From: Halobellus limi
GTDB taxonomy: Archaea; Halobacteriota; Halobacteria; Halobacteriales; Haloferacaceae
Assembly (NCBI RefSeq): GCF_004799685.1
Contig: NZ_CP031311.1
Location: forward strand, 2,108,001 to 2,172,000
DNA: 64,000 nucleotides
Direction of reading: 5' to 3'
The position numbers and the translations under genes are program-made. A model generated the notes under the pieces. It made no database searches, was not told where the DNA came from, and saw only the letters and a list, made by a program, of their open reading frames with translations. Shown piece after piece: positions 1-8,142 of the stretch; within the stretch, counting starts at the first letter, position 1; each line of letters opens with the position of its first letter.

Positions 1-87
1 AAGCGTCGCTGCCAGCACGGTCGAACTCGTGAAGACCGCTCCGACCGGTCCGGCGAGGCGCGCGGCGGGCGAGTCTCCGGCCGTCAT
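1..87 (-). CDS. N-terminus of a probable membrane protein (partial)
   Basis: A minus-strand frame opens with ATG at 85-87 and runs off the left edge of the window. The 29 visible residues begin MTAGDSPAARLAGPVGAVFT and become hydrophobic, as expected before a first membrane segment. It lies 36 bases downstream of coxC on the same strand, so it may be a small membrane protein of the terminal-oxidase locus. Too little is visible for a family call. Confidence 0.4.
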   Translation of the reverse strand, partial: MTAGDSPAARLAGPVGAVFTSSTVLAATL

Positions 88-123
88 CGAATCACCGCGA
101 GAAACGGAACCGGTTCGCCGCAG

Positions 124-984
124 CTACGCGCCGACTTCCGCGCCGACGTAGAGGACGACGACGAGGAACACCCAGACGACGTCGACGAAGTGCCAGTACA
201 TCGACGCCGTGCTGACGGAGACGTGCCGTTCGGCCGAGTACTGACCGAAGAGCGCCCGGACGAAGACGATGCCGAGGAGTACCGCACCGAGGCTGACGTG
301 GAGTCCGTGCAACCCGGTGAGGCCGAAGAACGCCGAGGCGAAGAAGCCCGACGTCAGCGTGAAGCCCTCGTGGATGATGAACTCGTAGTACTCGTAGATC
401 TGTCCGCCGATGAAGACCACGCCGAGGAGCAGCGTCACGGCGAGACCCCCGACGAACTTCGCGCGGTCGTCGTTCCGGATCGCGACGTGCGCGTAGTGCA
501 GCGTGATCGACGAGAGGATCAGGATGAGCGTGTTGCCGATGACGAGCGACGTCGTCAGGTTCGGCACGCCGACGAAGATCGAGCCCCAGTCGCCGGCGCG
601 GATGTAGAAGTAGTAGCCGAACAGCGCGCCGAACGTCGCCAGTTCAGAGCCGAGGAACGCGAGCATCCCCCAGCGGAGTTTGTTCGCGCTCTTGGCGTCG
701 GCGTCGCGCTCCCAGAACTTGATCACGAACGCGTGATACACCCAGCCGTACAGTCCGACCAAGAAGATGCCGATCGTGACGACGAGCGCGGCGGGCCCGG
801 CGATCGGGCTGACGATCGCGCCGTCGCCGCGTCCGAGGATGTACAGCGCGGCCGCGACGTAGACCCCCGCCGCACCGAGTGCGGTGACGAACGGCCACCA
901 ACTCGCCTCACCGAACCCACGGGGCCAGTCCTCCACCGCGGGGAGGTGATGTCCGTGGTCGTCGTGTGCTTCTTCGGTACCCAT
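124..984 (-). CDS. coxC: Cytochrome c oxidase subunit III
   Basis: This is a 286-residue integral membrane protein of the haem-copper terminal oxidase, the CoxC/subunit III family that surrounds the catalytic core. The N-terminus is His-rich (HDDHGHH) and is followed by about seven hydrophobic segments. Family-typical stretches include an LGSELATFGALFGYY-like block and a HGLHVSLG block near the C-terminus. An in-frame codon upstream (1023) exists, but ATG at 984 gives the normal N-terminus and lies just below an AT-rich box (about 1005-1015). The catalytic subunits are not in the window. Confidence 0.93.
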   Translation of the reverse strand: MGTEEAHDDHGHHLPAVEDWPRGFGEASWWPFVTALGAAGVYVAAALYILGRGDGAIVSPIAGPAALVVTIGIFLVGLYGWVYHAFVIKFWERDADAKSANKLRWGMLAFLGSELATFGALFGYYFYIRAGDWGSIFVGVPNLTTSLVIGNTLILILSSITLHYAHVAIRNDDRAKFVGGLAVTLLLGVVFIGGQIYEYYEFIIHEGFTLTSGFFASAFFGLTGLHGLHVSLGAVLLGIVFVRALFGQYSAERHVSVSTASMYWHFVDVVWVFLVVVLYVGAEVGA

Positions 985-1134
985 AGGCGTCCGTTTCGAT
1001 CCGACGACTAAAAAGCCTCCCAAAACACGCGGCCGACGGGGGGCGTCCGACCCGGCCGGTCGGGCCGACGGACGGCTCCCACCTGATCACGCCGAACGGA
1101 CGGACGACCATCCGCTCACCCCCGCCGACCCGTC

Positions 1135-2211
1135 TCAGTCGGCGTTCGAGGGCGACGCGTGATACGGACCCGCGGCGACCTCCCGGCGGAGTTCCTCTAA
1201 GGAGTCGCGGCTGCCGCCGTCCCGCATCTCGGTGACGACCGCGAGCACCTCCTGTCTGGAAATCTTCACGCCCTTCGCGGAGAGCGCGTCTTCCGGCCGC
1301 GAGAGCAGTTCCCGGAGGGTCCCGACGGCGAGGAGGAACGGGATGGCCCACGCCTCGAGGGTGTTGCCGTCGCGGAGCGGCACCGTCTCCAGGTACGTCT
1401 GTGCGTCGTCGAGGAACGACCCGGCGAACTCGGCCGTTCGGCGCACGACCGACGCGGCGTTCTCCTCGTGTTCGTCCTCGATGATCTCCTCCTGGGGGAC
1501 GCCGGCGTCGCGGAGCCACTCCGCCGGGAGGTACACGTTGTCCTCGGCGGTGTAGTCGTCGTAGACGTCCTTCGAGATGTTGACGAGTTGCAGGAGCAGC
1601 CCGAACTCCTCGGCGGTGTCGTACAGCCGGCGACGGCGGTCGGCCGCGACGTCGTGGCGCGTCACGAGGTTCGTGATGAGGTTGCCGACCGTCCCCGCGG
1701 CGTAGTAACAGTACTCCTCTAACTCGCTACGGGTCTGGATCCGGAGCCCGCCGCGGTCGTCGTAGCGCTCGACGAACTCGGCCATCCCCTGAACCAGCTC
1801 TCTCGCCGGCGGGACGACGGCGTGCTGGACGTCCTCCGGGAGGCTCTGGAAGGTCTGCAGCACTCGTGGCGAATCGCGCACGACCGCCCAGTCGTCGGTC
1901 ATCTCCTCCTCAGCGGGGAGGTGTGGCTCGACCTCGCTCGCGAACCGCTCGGCGCCGGTGTCGTCGTCGGGATCGAGGACGGCGTCGTACGTGCGGAGCA
2001 GTTCGGCCTGGTCGGTCGGAGGGATGTGCGAGGCGTCTTCGACGGTGTCCGCGATCCGGCAGACGAGATACCCGAGACAGATGTACGAGGACATCGGTTC
2101 GTCGAGCACGTCCACCGTGAGCGCGAAGGTACGAGAAACCCCCTGGACCGATTCGTGACACCACTGGAGATCGGCTTGGTCGACTCGGGGGCGTTCATCC
2201 TGCTGAGACAT
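1135..2211 (-). CDS. Squalene/phytoene synthase family protein
   Basis: This 358-residue all-alpha prenyl-condensing enzyme joins two isoprenyl diphosphates head to head. Both Asp-rich Mg-diphosphate motifs are visible: DTVED at residues 55-59 and NISKDVYDDY near residue 205. The N-terminal VSRTFALTVDVL stretch is typical of the family. In haloarchaea such proteins make squalene or the C40 carotenoid precursor. The sequence alone does not separate the two, although length and motif spacing fit a squalene-synthase type. A TATA-like element (ctttttatcc read on the minus strand, about 2238-2247) precedes the ATG. Confidence 0.85.
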   Translation of the reverse strand: MSQQDERPRVDQADLQWCHESVQGVSRTFALTVDVLDEPMSSYICLGYLVCRIADTVEDASHIPPTDQAELLRTYDAVLDPDDDTGAERFASEVEPHLPAEEEMTDDWAVVRDSPRVLQTFQSLPEDVQHAVVPPARELVQGMAEFVERYDDRGGLRIQTRSELEEYCYYAAGTVGNLITNLVTRHDVAADRRRRLYDTAEEFGLLLQLVNISKDVYDDYTAEDNVYLPAEWLRDAGVPQEEIIEDEHEENAASVVRRTAEFAGSFLDDAQTYLETVPLRDGNTLEAWAIPFLLAVGTLRELLSRPEDALSAKGVKISRQEVLAVVTEMRDGGSRDSLEELRREVAAGPYHASPSNAD

Positions 2212-2344
2212 TCGGAGTGTCAGCCCCTACGAAGGGCGGGATAAAAAGCTTCGTGGGGTGGATCGGTCGTGGCGGTGACTCGTCCGACGAGAGGACGGAC
2301 GGACTGTCCGACTTCGGACCGGTCGTCTGCGGTTCCGGCGTGGG

Positions 2345-2352
2345 TTTATATA
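2345..2352 (+). promoter_or_regulatory. TATA-like promoter with no downstream ORF
   Basis: The octamer tttatata sits in a 450-base gene-free gap between the squalene/phytoene synthase start and the 3' end of the PadR gene. It faces a GC-rich, hairpin-rich stretch rather than a reading frame. If used, it would start a transcript near 2375. Confidence 0.35.
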
Positions 2353-2374
2353 CGATCGAGCGGCCACCGTCCCC

Positions 2375-2560
2375 GTGACGTAGAAGCCACCCCGCGCTGC
2401 TCCGCGGTCGTTCGGCACGTCAGCGCGGGAATCCGGGTGCGACCTCACGAGGTGTGCCGACTGTTCGCCCAGCACTCTCGGACGCTTCCGCACGGTTCCG
2501 TGAGCGACCCGCCGAACCGATCGCGGCGTCGGAGTGTCCACCGAAGAGGTCGGAGGTTCC
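2375..2560 (+). ncRNA. Candidate structured RNA (unassigned)
   Basis: No plausible protein is encoded here. The strand after the TATA-like box holds three hairpin-forming segments: a 9-bp perfect stem (cccgcgctg paired with cagcgcggg) around 2392-2433, a cacg-looped acct/aggt stem near 2443-2454, and a cacgg/ccgtg stem near 2490-2501. I could not match it to the conserved cores of SRP RNA or RNase P RNA. The call rests on promoter plus structure only. Confidence 0.2.
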
Positions 2561-2599
2561 CCCTACGTGACGTCGTCAGCGATGCAGTAACCCGTTTAC

Positions 2600-2641
2600 G
2601 ACGTTCTCACGGCTGTCTAAGACGTTCTCACACCTGTCCAC
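2600..2641. repeat. 21-bp imperfect tandem duplication
   Basis: Two adjacent 21-base units share gacgttctcac followed by a similar ctgtc core. They lie just beyond the stop codon of the PadR-like gene. The duplication is too small to be a CRISPR or a mobile element. It may be replication slippage or a weak regulatory direct repeat. Confidence 0.5.
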
Positions 2642-2660
2642 GACGCTCGCTCTCCTCGCG

Positions 2661-2954
2661 TCAACCGTCGACGTCGCGTCCGTCCAGTCGCGCGGTGAGC
2701 CACGCGTGGTGTGACTCGACGCCCCGGACGCCGGCCTCGGTGAGTCGGTAGACGTCGTGGATCCCCTCGGTCTCGCAGGCGACCAGACCGCGGTCGACGA
2801 GCGCGTCGAGGCTCCCGTAGAACGACTGCGGGTCGAGCCGGGTCTCGTAGTGTCGTTCGAGCGCCGTCTTGAGCTTCTGTCCGCGGAGTTCACCCGCCTC
2901 GTAGAGCAGCGCGCACAGGTCCCGTCGTCGACCGCTCTGGAGCCACCGCGACAT
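2661..2954 (-). CDS. PadR-like winged-helix transcriptional regulator
   Basis: A 97-residue protein starting MSRWLQSGRRRDLCALLYEA. It has the PadR layout: a helix-turn-helix with FYGSLDALVDRGLV as the recognition and wing region, then YRLTEAGVRGVE, a typical end-of-wing strand. It lacks the long C-terminal dimer helix of larger PadR proteins, as is common in haloarchaea. The upstream in-frame extension to 3071 is Arg/Ser-rich and unlike any family, so the internal ATG is preferred. Ligand and targets are unknown. Confidence 0.72.
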   Translation of the reverse strand: MSRWLQSGRRRDLCALLYEAGELRGQKLKTALERHYETRLDPQSFYGSLDALVDRGLVACETEGIHDVYRLTEAGVRGVESHHAWLTARLDGRDVDG

Positions 2955-3079
2955 CGTCGGAACGACGGTCCGGCCGGTGACGTCACTTTCGGTTCGCCGT
3001 CCGGTTCGGTCCGGGATTGACGGCGCCACCGCTCGGCTCGAACCGGTAGGTTCGACTTCCCCGACTCCCAACGCCGGCT

Positions 3080-3355
3080 ATGGGAGAACGCGAGGCGAGC
3101 GCCAACGGGATCACCGCGCGATACGAGGAGACCGAGACCGAGCGGTTGCTCACGTTCCAGCGCGACGGGAGCGCCGCAGCGATCGCACAGAACATCGAGG
3201 GGTACGCGATGCTGAAGGTTCGCCCGAGCGCCGACGGCGACGAACTCGAACGGTACTACGGCTTCGATATGGCGCTGGATCACGCCGCGGAACTGCTCGG
3301 CGTCTCGCCGCACGACCTGCCGGTCCCCGACGCCGCGTCGGATATGGGGATGTGA
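3080..3355 (+). CDS. Small conserved haloarchaeal protein, function unknown
   Basis: A 91-residue acidic soluble protein (MGEREASANGITARYEETET at the start, ending DAASDMGM). It has predicted alternating strands and a helix (YGFDMALDHAAELLGV) but no catalytic motif or membrane segment that I recognise. It diverges from the PadR-like gene across a 125-base gap. The pattern resembles a haloarchaea-specific domain of unknown function, and no role can be assigned. Confidence 0.7.
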   Translation: MGEREASANGITARYEETETERLLTFQRDGSAAAIAQNIEGYAMLKVRPSADGDELERYYGFDMALDHAAELLGVSPHDLPVPDAASDMGM

Positions 3356-3408
3356 GCGCGTCGGGGCCCCTCAGCTACGGCCCTGATCACGTCGGCTCAT
3401 ACTGATCA

Positions 3409-4110
3409 TCAGTCCCGCCGCCAGTAGAACCGCGGCCCGAGGAAGAGATACGCGAGCGAGAGAAAGAGCAGTCCGAAGGCGAACCCCTCGCCGATGGCGC
3501 CGACGAGCCGCTCGCCCATCCGACCGGCGAGGAGGATCGCCGCCGCCTGGACGATGCCCATCACCAGCGCGTCCTGGGCGTGCAGGTCGGGATACGTGAT
3601 CGGCGCGAGCATCAGCGCCGCCAGCAGATACACCAGCGGGACGAGGACGACGGGGCTCGTGAACCCCGCGAGCACGGACGCGCCGATGATCGTCGCCGCG
3701 AGCGTGGTCTGGACGCCCTCCGTCTCAGCGGCGTCGCTGTCGTAGGCGGTGTAGAGGCCGAGACGCGTGACCGCGGCGGCGACGAAGAGCGCCCCGCCCG
3801 CGAGCGCGAGTAGCCCTCTCCCGCCGGTCAGTCCCCACGACGTCGACACCGCCATCGAGACCAACAGCGCGGGCGCGACGCCGAAGGAGGCGACGTCGGC
3901 CAGCGAGTCGAGGTAGGGGCCGACCTCCGTCCCGCCGCGTCGCCGCGCCACGACGCCGTCGAGGGCGTCCGCGATCGCCGCGAGCAGGAGGATCCGCGCG
4001 GCGAGTTCGACGTCGACGGTGGCTGCGACCGCCGAGACGAAGCCGAGCGCGGCGTTGGAGACGGTCACCGCGTCGGCGAGTCCCACCCGACCGACGAACC
4101 GCGGCTTCAT
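3409..4110 (-). CDS. pssA: Archaetidylserine synthase, CDP-alcohol phosphatidyltransferase
   Basis: A 233-residue membrane enzyme that transfers a CDP-activated archaeol to serine. The full CDP-OH-P motif D-x2-DG-x2-AR-x8-G-x3-D-x3-D is present (DALDGVVARR then GPYLDSLAD, about residues 48-71), and about six hydrophobic segments follow. In haloarchaea this PssA subgroup works with PssD in lipid modification of archaeosortase substrates. That link is family knowledge and is not shown here. Stop and start are clear, and the gene diverges from the halocyanin gene. Confidence 0.85.
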   Translation of the reverse strand: MKPRFVGRVGLADAVTVSNAALGFVSAVAATVDVELAARILLLAAIADALDGVVARRRGGTEVGPYLDSLADVASFGVAPALLVSMAVSTSWGLTGGRGLLALAGGALFVAAAVTRLGLYTAYDSDAAETEGVQTTLAATIIGASVLAGFTSPVVLVPLVYLLAALMLAPITYPDLHAQDALVMGIVQAAAILLAGRMGERLVGAIGEGFAFGLLFLSLAYLFLGPRFYWRRD

Positions 4111-4247
4111 ACCACCGCCGTCACGGAGGACGGGTTTACCTCTTTACATCCGGAGTGGCGTTCGCCGTCCGCTCCGGGGACCGCCTCGGCTCCGAGCGCC
4201 GCGTCCGGACCGGTCCGCATTTAGCGCTCGCACCCCGAACCTCACGT

Positions 4248-4694
4248 ATGACAGGACAGCGAGCGTCGGGCGGCGGTCGTCTCTCCCGGCGGCGCCTCCT
4301 CGGCGGACTCGGCGCGGTGGCGACCGGAGGGATCGCCGGCTGTTCGGCATCGAGCGCGGAGGACGACTACGACGTCGGGATGACCGCGGTCGCGTTCGAT
4401 CCGCCGGAGTTCACAGTCGCCGCCGGCGAGACGGTCGTCTGGCGGAACACGAGTTCGCGCGGGCACACCGTCACCGCCTACGACTCGGGGATCCCCGAAG
4501 ACGCCGAGTTCTTCGCCAGCGGCGGCTACGAGACGACACAGGAGGCCCGCGACGCGTTCACCTCGGAGTTCGGCGGCGCCATCGACAGCGGAGAGACGTG
4601 GTCACACACCTTCGAGGTGCCCGGCGAGTACCAGTACTTCTGTATCCCGCACGAACAGGCCGGAATGGTCGGAACGATCGTCGTCGAGGAGTAG
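4248..4694 (+). CDS. Halocyanin / plastocyanin-type blue copper lipoprotein
   Basis: A 148-residue exported electron carrier. The N-terminus has a twin-arginine signal (SRRRLLGG) ending in a lipobox (GIAGCSA), so it is probably lipid-anchored on the outer face of the membrane. The type 1 copper ligands are visible: His in GHTVTAYD, then Cys, His and Met in YFCIPHEQAGM. The in-frame start at 4155 would give an unrelated N-terminal extension, so ATG 4248 is chosen. It likely shuttles electrons to a respiratory oxidase. Confidence 0.92.
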   Translation: MTGQRASGGGRLSRRRLLGGLGAVATGGIAGCSASSAEDDYDVGMTAVAFDPPEFTVAAGETVVWRNTSSRGHTVTAYDSGIPEDAEFFASGGYETTQEARDAFTSEFGGAIDSGETWSHTFEVPGEYQYFCIPHEQAGMVGTIVVEE

Positions 4695-4751
4695 ATCGGA
4701 CAGCACGGTCAGAGATCCGATAGCGGCGTCGCTCACCGGGTCGCTCTCGAC

Positions 4752-4758
4752 GAAAAAA
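4752..4758 (-). terminator. Poly-T terminator of the eS1 operon
   Basis: Read on the minus strand, a run of six T residues follows the eS1 stop codon by about 20 bases. Archaeal RNA polymerase terminates at such oligo-T tracts. Confidence 0.5.
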
Positions 4759-4778
4759 CGAATCGTCCGCGGACCGAA

Positions 4779-5423
4779 TCAGGCGTCGTCGACCGCGACG
4801 TCTTCCTCGTCGACGTCGACGGCGGCCTCTTCCTCGGCGGCGACCTCCTCGGGTCGCGCTTCGAGGGTGAGCTTCTGCACCTCGACCCGGCGGAGCGGGT
4901 AGATCGTCTTCGCCTCGCCGTAGATCGCCGAGGAGAGCCGTCCCTCGATGACGCTGTCGACGAGCTCCTCGAAGGTCCGCTCGGCGGCGGCCTCCTCGAC
5001 GAGGTCGATCATCACTCGACGGATCGCCTTCTCCTGGCTCCGGTCTGCCTTCTTCGTCGTGAAGGCGACGGGCTGGAGCTGGACGCGGTAGTCGTCCGTC
5101 GTCAGCACCGTGATCGCCACGTCGACCTTCGAGGCCCCGCGGCGGACGAGGCTGCGCACGTAGTCGCGCGCGAGTTCGTGCTTGATGAACTCCGTGTAGG
5201 CCGCGTCGCTCGTGACCTCGTTCACCTTGAAGGTGAGCTTCGTGTTGTTCTCGCCCTGATCGCCGGTGATGTCGCCGAGGGTGACCTCGACGGTCCGACC
5301 GTCGACCTTCTCGGGTTCGTCCGCGAAGGTCGAACCGATCTCGGTCCGGTCGAACTGCTCCGGCGCGATGAGGGTGTACCATCGCTTGCCGCTCTTCTGC
5401 TTCGAAACTGATCGTTCACTCAT
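4779..5423 (-). CDS. rps3ae: Small-subunit ribosomal protein eS1 (S3Ae)
   Basis: A 214-residue archaeal/eukaryal 30S protein located near the mRNA exit and platform. Recognisable blocks include KRWYTLIAPEQFD near the N-terminus, VTLGDITGD, and a KIDV-like stretch (SKVDVAITVLTTDDYRVQLQ). The C-terminus is a Glu/Asp/Val-rich halophilic tail. Its first codons overlap the end of pcc1 by 8 bases, so the two are translationally coupled at the end of the uS15 operon. Confidence 0.95.
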   Translation of the reverse strand: MSERSVSKQKSGKRWYTLIAPEQFDRTEIGSTFADEPEKVDGRTVEVTLGDITGDQGENNTKLTFKVNEVTSDAAYTEFIKHELARDYVRSLVRRGASKVDVAITVLTTDDYRVQLQPVAFTTKKADRSQEKAIRRVMIDLVEEAAAERTFEELVDSVIEGRLSSAIYGEAKTIYPLRRVEVQKLTLEARPEEVAAEEEAAVDVDEEDVAVDDA

Positions 5424-5754
5424 AGATGTGTGTCCGTGTCGTGTCGACGATGGCGTCCGCCACCGTCAGGTTGACCACGGTGTCGTCCACCGTGGACTGC
5501 AGCCCGCCGACCGTCTCGCGGGAGATCCGCGTCGAGAGCGTGTCGCCCTCGACGGTCGTTTCCATCGCGTCGGTGTTGTCCGGGCGAATCGCCGCCGCCA
5601 CCGTCTCGGCGTCGGCGTGGGTCGTCCGGAGGCGGGCCGTCCGCGACTCGCGAGTGCGAGTCGCGTCCGTCGCGTTCGGTTCCGTCTCTGTGCTGTCAGT
5701 CGTCGTCCCCTCGGAGTCGGTCTCCGCTCCGTCGTTCGAGTCGTCCCGGCTCAT
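5416..5754 (-). CDS. pcc1: KEOPS complex subunit Pcc1
   Basis: A 112-residue protein. The first 40 residues are an acidic Thr/Ser-rich linker. The rest matches the small Pcc1 fold: an HADAETVAAAIRPDN helix, then strands ending in a long C-terminal helix (NLTVADAIVDTTR). KEOPS makes the t6A37 modification of ANN-decoding tRNAs, and Pcc1 is its dimerisation subunit. The start overlaps the RecJ-like stop by four bases (ATGA), and the 3' end overlaps eS1. This archaeal neighbourhood supports the assignment. Confidence 0.85.
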   Translation of the reverse strand: MSRDDSNDGAETDSEGTTTDSTETEPNATDATRTRESRTARLRTTHADAETVAAAIRPDNTDAMETTVEGDTLSTRISRETVGGLQSTVDDTVVNLTVADAIVDTTRTHIYE

Positions 5755-7025
5755 CGTGTCGCCTCCCTGATCGCGGCGATGACGTCGGCCTCCGGCGTCT
5801 CCGGATCGAACCGCGCGACCGCCCGGGTCGGACCGCCGGACCACGCCGCGGTCGCTGTCGCGAACTCCGTCGCGAGCGCGGCGGCGGCCTCTCCCGCACC
5901 GGATTCGCGGGCCGCCAGCGCGGCGACGCCGTCGCCGAGCGCGGCGACCAGCGGTTCCGGCGACCGGAAGTCGCGGACGAGCCCCGCGGCCGTTCGGAGT
6001 CGGCCGAGCGTGGCGTCTTCGTCGTCAACGTCGTCCTCGGCGTCGCCTCCGTCGCCGCTGACGTCGCCTCCGCCGCTACCGACATCGCCGCGAACGACGA
6101 ACACGCCGTCGTATCGCCCGGTGTGGGCCGTACCGATCGCGCGGTGAACCGCCCTCGCGTGGGTGCGCCACGCGTCGAGCGCGGCTGACCGCCCGCCGTG
6201 TCCGAGCGCCAGCGCCACTCCCACGCCGGGGCGTTCGACCGCGACGGCGTTCAGCACGTCGGCGAAGCCGCCGAGCGTCGCCACCGGGCCGTCGGGCGTC
6301 TCGTACGGGCGGAGCAGCCGTTCGACGGCGGTCGCCCCGCGCGGCGTCGACTCGTCGTCACCGGCGATGGCGAGCGCGACGAGCGAGGCGATCGATCGCC
6401 GCGTCTCCTCGTCTCTTGCAACCCTGTCGCCCTCGATGACCGACGAGAGTTCGGCTCTGACGGCGTCCTCGTCGCCGGAGAACGGCGCGTGCACCAGCGT
6501 CGAGTGGGCGAGCCCGTCGACGACGTCGTCGACGGGGATCGCCACGCCGGGACGCCGCTCGATCGAACCCGACTCCGTCGCGGCCTCGACGAGCGAGGCG
6601 GCGACCGAATCGGGGTGTTCGCCGGAAGCGACGGTCCCGGCCAGCGCCAGCACCGGATCGACGGCCCCGTTCGGTTCCGGGACGCGTCCGGAGTCACCGA
6701 CGAGCGTCGTCGCCACGTCGTGCGCGCGGAGGCTCGCCGGCCGGCCGGCCGCGTCGATCGTGACGTCCGCCTCCGGGAAGTCCGAACCGACCGCCACCAG
6801 CAGGCCGTCGGTACTCGCGGTCGACACGTCGGTGCCGAGCGGGGCGACGCGGACCTGGAAGGGGACCTCGACGCCGCGGAGTCCGCGAGCGAGCAACCCG
6901 GCGCCCGCCAGAGCATCGCCGTCCGCGCGGGCGGCGATGCGGACGAACGCGGCCGAAGAGAGCGCCGCTGCGACGCTCTCTGCGGGGGCGTTCGCGTCGG
7001 CGGTGGCGTCGGGCTGGGATGACAT
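5751..7025 (-). CDS. RecJ-like DHH-superfamily protein, probably catalytically degenerate
   Basis: A 424-residue protein between uS15 and pcc1, the position of the archaeal RecJ-like gene. A degenerate motif I is seen at residues 32-45 (ARADGDALAGAGLL), and a GSDFPEADVTID stretch at 80-91 occupies the place of the DHH block. The Asp-His-His triad itself is absent there (DAAGRP instead), and few His residues occur overall. Phosphodiesterase activity is therefore doubtful, and a structural role near replication or RNA metabolism is possible. ATG 7025 is chosen because the upstream extension is Ser/Thr-rich noise. Confidence 0.75.
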   Translation of the reverse strand: MSSQPDATADANAPAESVAAALSSAAFVRIAARADGDALAGAGLLARGLRGVEVPFQVRVAPLGTDVSTASTDGLLVAVGSDFPEADVTIDAAGRPASLRAHDVATTLVGDSGRVPEPNGAVDPVLALAGTVASGEHPDSVAASLVEAATESGSIERRPGVAIPVDDVVDGLAHSTLVHAPFSGDEDAVRAELSSVIEGDRVARDEETRRSIASLVALAIAGDDESTPRGATAVERLLRPYETPDGPVATLGGFADVLNAVAVERPGVGVALALGHGGRSAALDAWRTHARAVHRAIGTAHTGRYDGVFVVRGDVGSGGGDVSGDGGDAEDDVDDEDATLGRLRTAAGLVRDFRSPEPLVAALGDGVAALAARESGAGEAAAALATEFATATAAWSGGPTRAVARFDPETPEADVIAAIREATR

Positions 7026-7038
7026 CGGAACGGGAGAC

Positions 7039-7506
7039 TTACTCTTCGAGGAGCTTGACGGCGACGTCGTACGTGTAGGTGAAGTCCTCGTCGAGCTCGT
7101 CACCGCGGTAGTAGTCGACGAGCCGACGGATCTTCGATTCGGTGTTCTGCAGGGCGCGCTTGTTCTGCATATCCTGCTGGTTCTCGTTGACGTGCCGACG
7201 GAGACCGACGGCGCGCTCCATCAGGTTCCGGAGGTCTTCGGGAAGCTCCGGGGCGGCGTCGTTCTCTTCGAGGATCGTGGTGACCTTCTTGCCGGTCGCG
7301 ACCTTGACGTCGGGGACGGGAACGCCCTTGACGCCTTCGTCGCGGAGCTTCAGGCCGATCTGGCTGGGCTCGTAGCCCTGCTCTGCGAGTTCGACGACGC
7401 GCGCTTCGATGTCGTCGGGGTCGACGTCGCTCCACTCCGGGGGTTCGTCTGCCACCGGCTTGTCCGAACCGGACGAGCCGCGGCGGCGGGTGTGCATTCG
7501 TGCCAT
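7039..7506 (-). CDS. rps15: Small-subunit ribosomal protein uS15
   Basis: A 155-residue archaeal-type S15. The N-terminal extension begins MARMHTRRRGSSGSDKP, typical of the archaeal/eukaryal form. The S15 core follows, with the helical bundle LRNLMERAVGLRRHVNENQQ and SKIRRLVDYYR. It binds 16S rRNA in the central domain. It is the first gene of a minus-strand operon with the RecJ-like gene, pcc1 and eS1. The upstream in-frame codons to 7581 are not family-like, so ATG 7506 is used. Confidence 0.95.
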   Translation of the reverse strand: MARMHTRRRGSSGSDKPVADEPPEWSDVDPDDIEARVVELAEQGYEPSQIGLKLRDEGVKGVPVPDVKVATGKKVTTILEENDAAPELPEDLRNLMERAVGLRRHVNENQQDMQNKRALQNTESKIRRLVDYYRGDELDEDFTYTYDVAVKLLEE

Positions 7507-7745
7507 TGTTATCGGGTTGGAACGGCACAGACCGCAGAATACGCGATGTGACGCCGCCGACGGGTGTCGGCGGCATCGCACTTCCGCAATCCCAAGCCGC
7601 GCGAGCGCGGCGAGTCAGATTTGCGGCCGTGCTGTTCCCACCTGTTCTCACCGTCGTCGTCGACAAAAGGATTCCGACCCGCGGTCGCCATCTCGCAAGT
7701 CGAAGCCCTTAAGAACGAAAACGGAATACGGACGAGTGCGAACGA

Positions 7746-7817
7746 GGGCTCGTAGATCAGCGGTAGATCATCCCCCTGGCACGGGGAAGGCCGCGGGTTC
7801 AAATCCCGCCGAGTCCA
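7746..7817 (+). tRNA. tRNA-Ala (anticodon GGC)
   Basis: A 72-base cloverleaf folds by eye. The acceptor stem GGGCTCG pairs with CGAGTCC (one G-T pair) and is followed by discriminator A. The D arm is GATC/GATC. The anticodon stem TCCCC/GGGGA has loop CTGGCAC, giving anticodon GGC, which reads alanine GCC. The T arm is GCGGG-TTCAAAT-CCCGC. CCA is not encoded, and there is no intron. Confidence 0.96.
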
Positions 7818-8142
7818 CTCGCTTCCTTCGGTCGCTTCGCTCCCTCAGTCGTTCGTGTCCTCGGCGTAGTCCCCCCTCGCTCGTTGCACTCGCTCGCGGG
7901 ACTCCCGCCGAATCCACGCCTACCACCACCCGTAACTAGAAGACCGTCAACTGTGGTTCCGGGTCAGTGATCAAATCCGATCGGTCAGGATCGACCGCCG
8001 CGAAAGGGCAAGTGGACCGAACGGATCGATCGCTCGCCTCTCCGCAGTCGTCTCCGCGCCGTTTCGGCGGGAGGAGTCAACCGTGAACAGCGCCAAATGA
8101 CCTCCACAAGACGTTTTGTATCCCTCGACGAAGCCCGAGGGG
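7818..8142. other. 325-base gap after tRNA-Ala, no gene seen
   Basis: The first 100 bases are rich in short cgctc/tcg repeats, as is common after haloarchaeal tRNA genes. Reading frames on both strands are short or Arg/Ser-rich. No integrase or direct copy of the tRNA 3' end is visible here. Confidence 0.5.

Noticed and set aside
190-1011. 273-residue open frame on the plus strand
   Set aside because: It is the antisense of coxC, made of Arg/Asp/Glu/Val-rich sequence with no family features. Such long shadow frames are normal in GC-rich haloarchaeal DNA.
2375-2560. SRP RNA or RNase P RNA
   Set aside because: The conserved core motifs of either RNA are not present, so only an unassigned structured-RNA candidate is kept.
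7746-8142. tRNA-Ala as an integration site
   Set aside because: No integrase gene and no second copy of the tRNA 3' end are visible in the following sequence.
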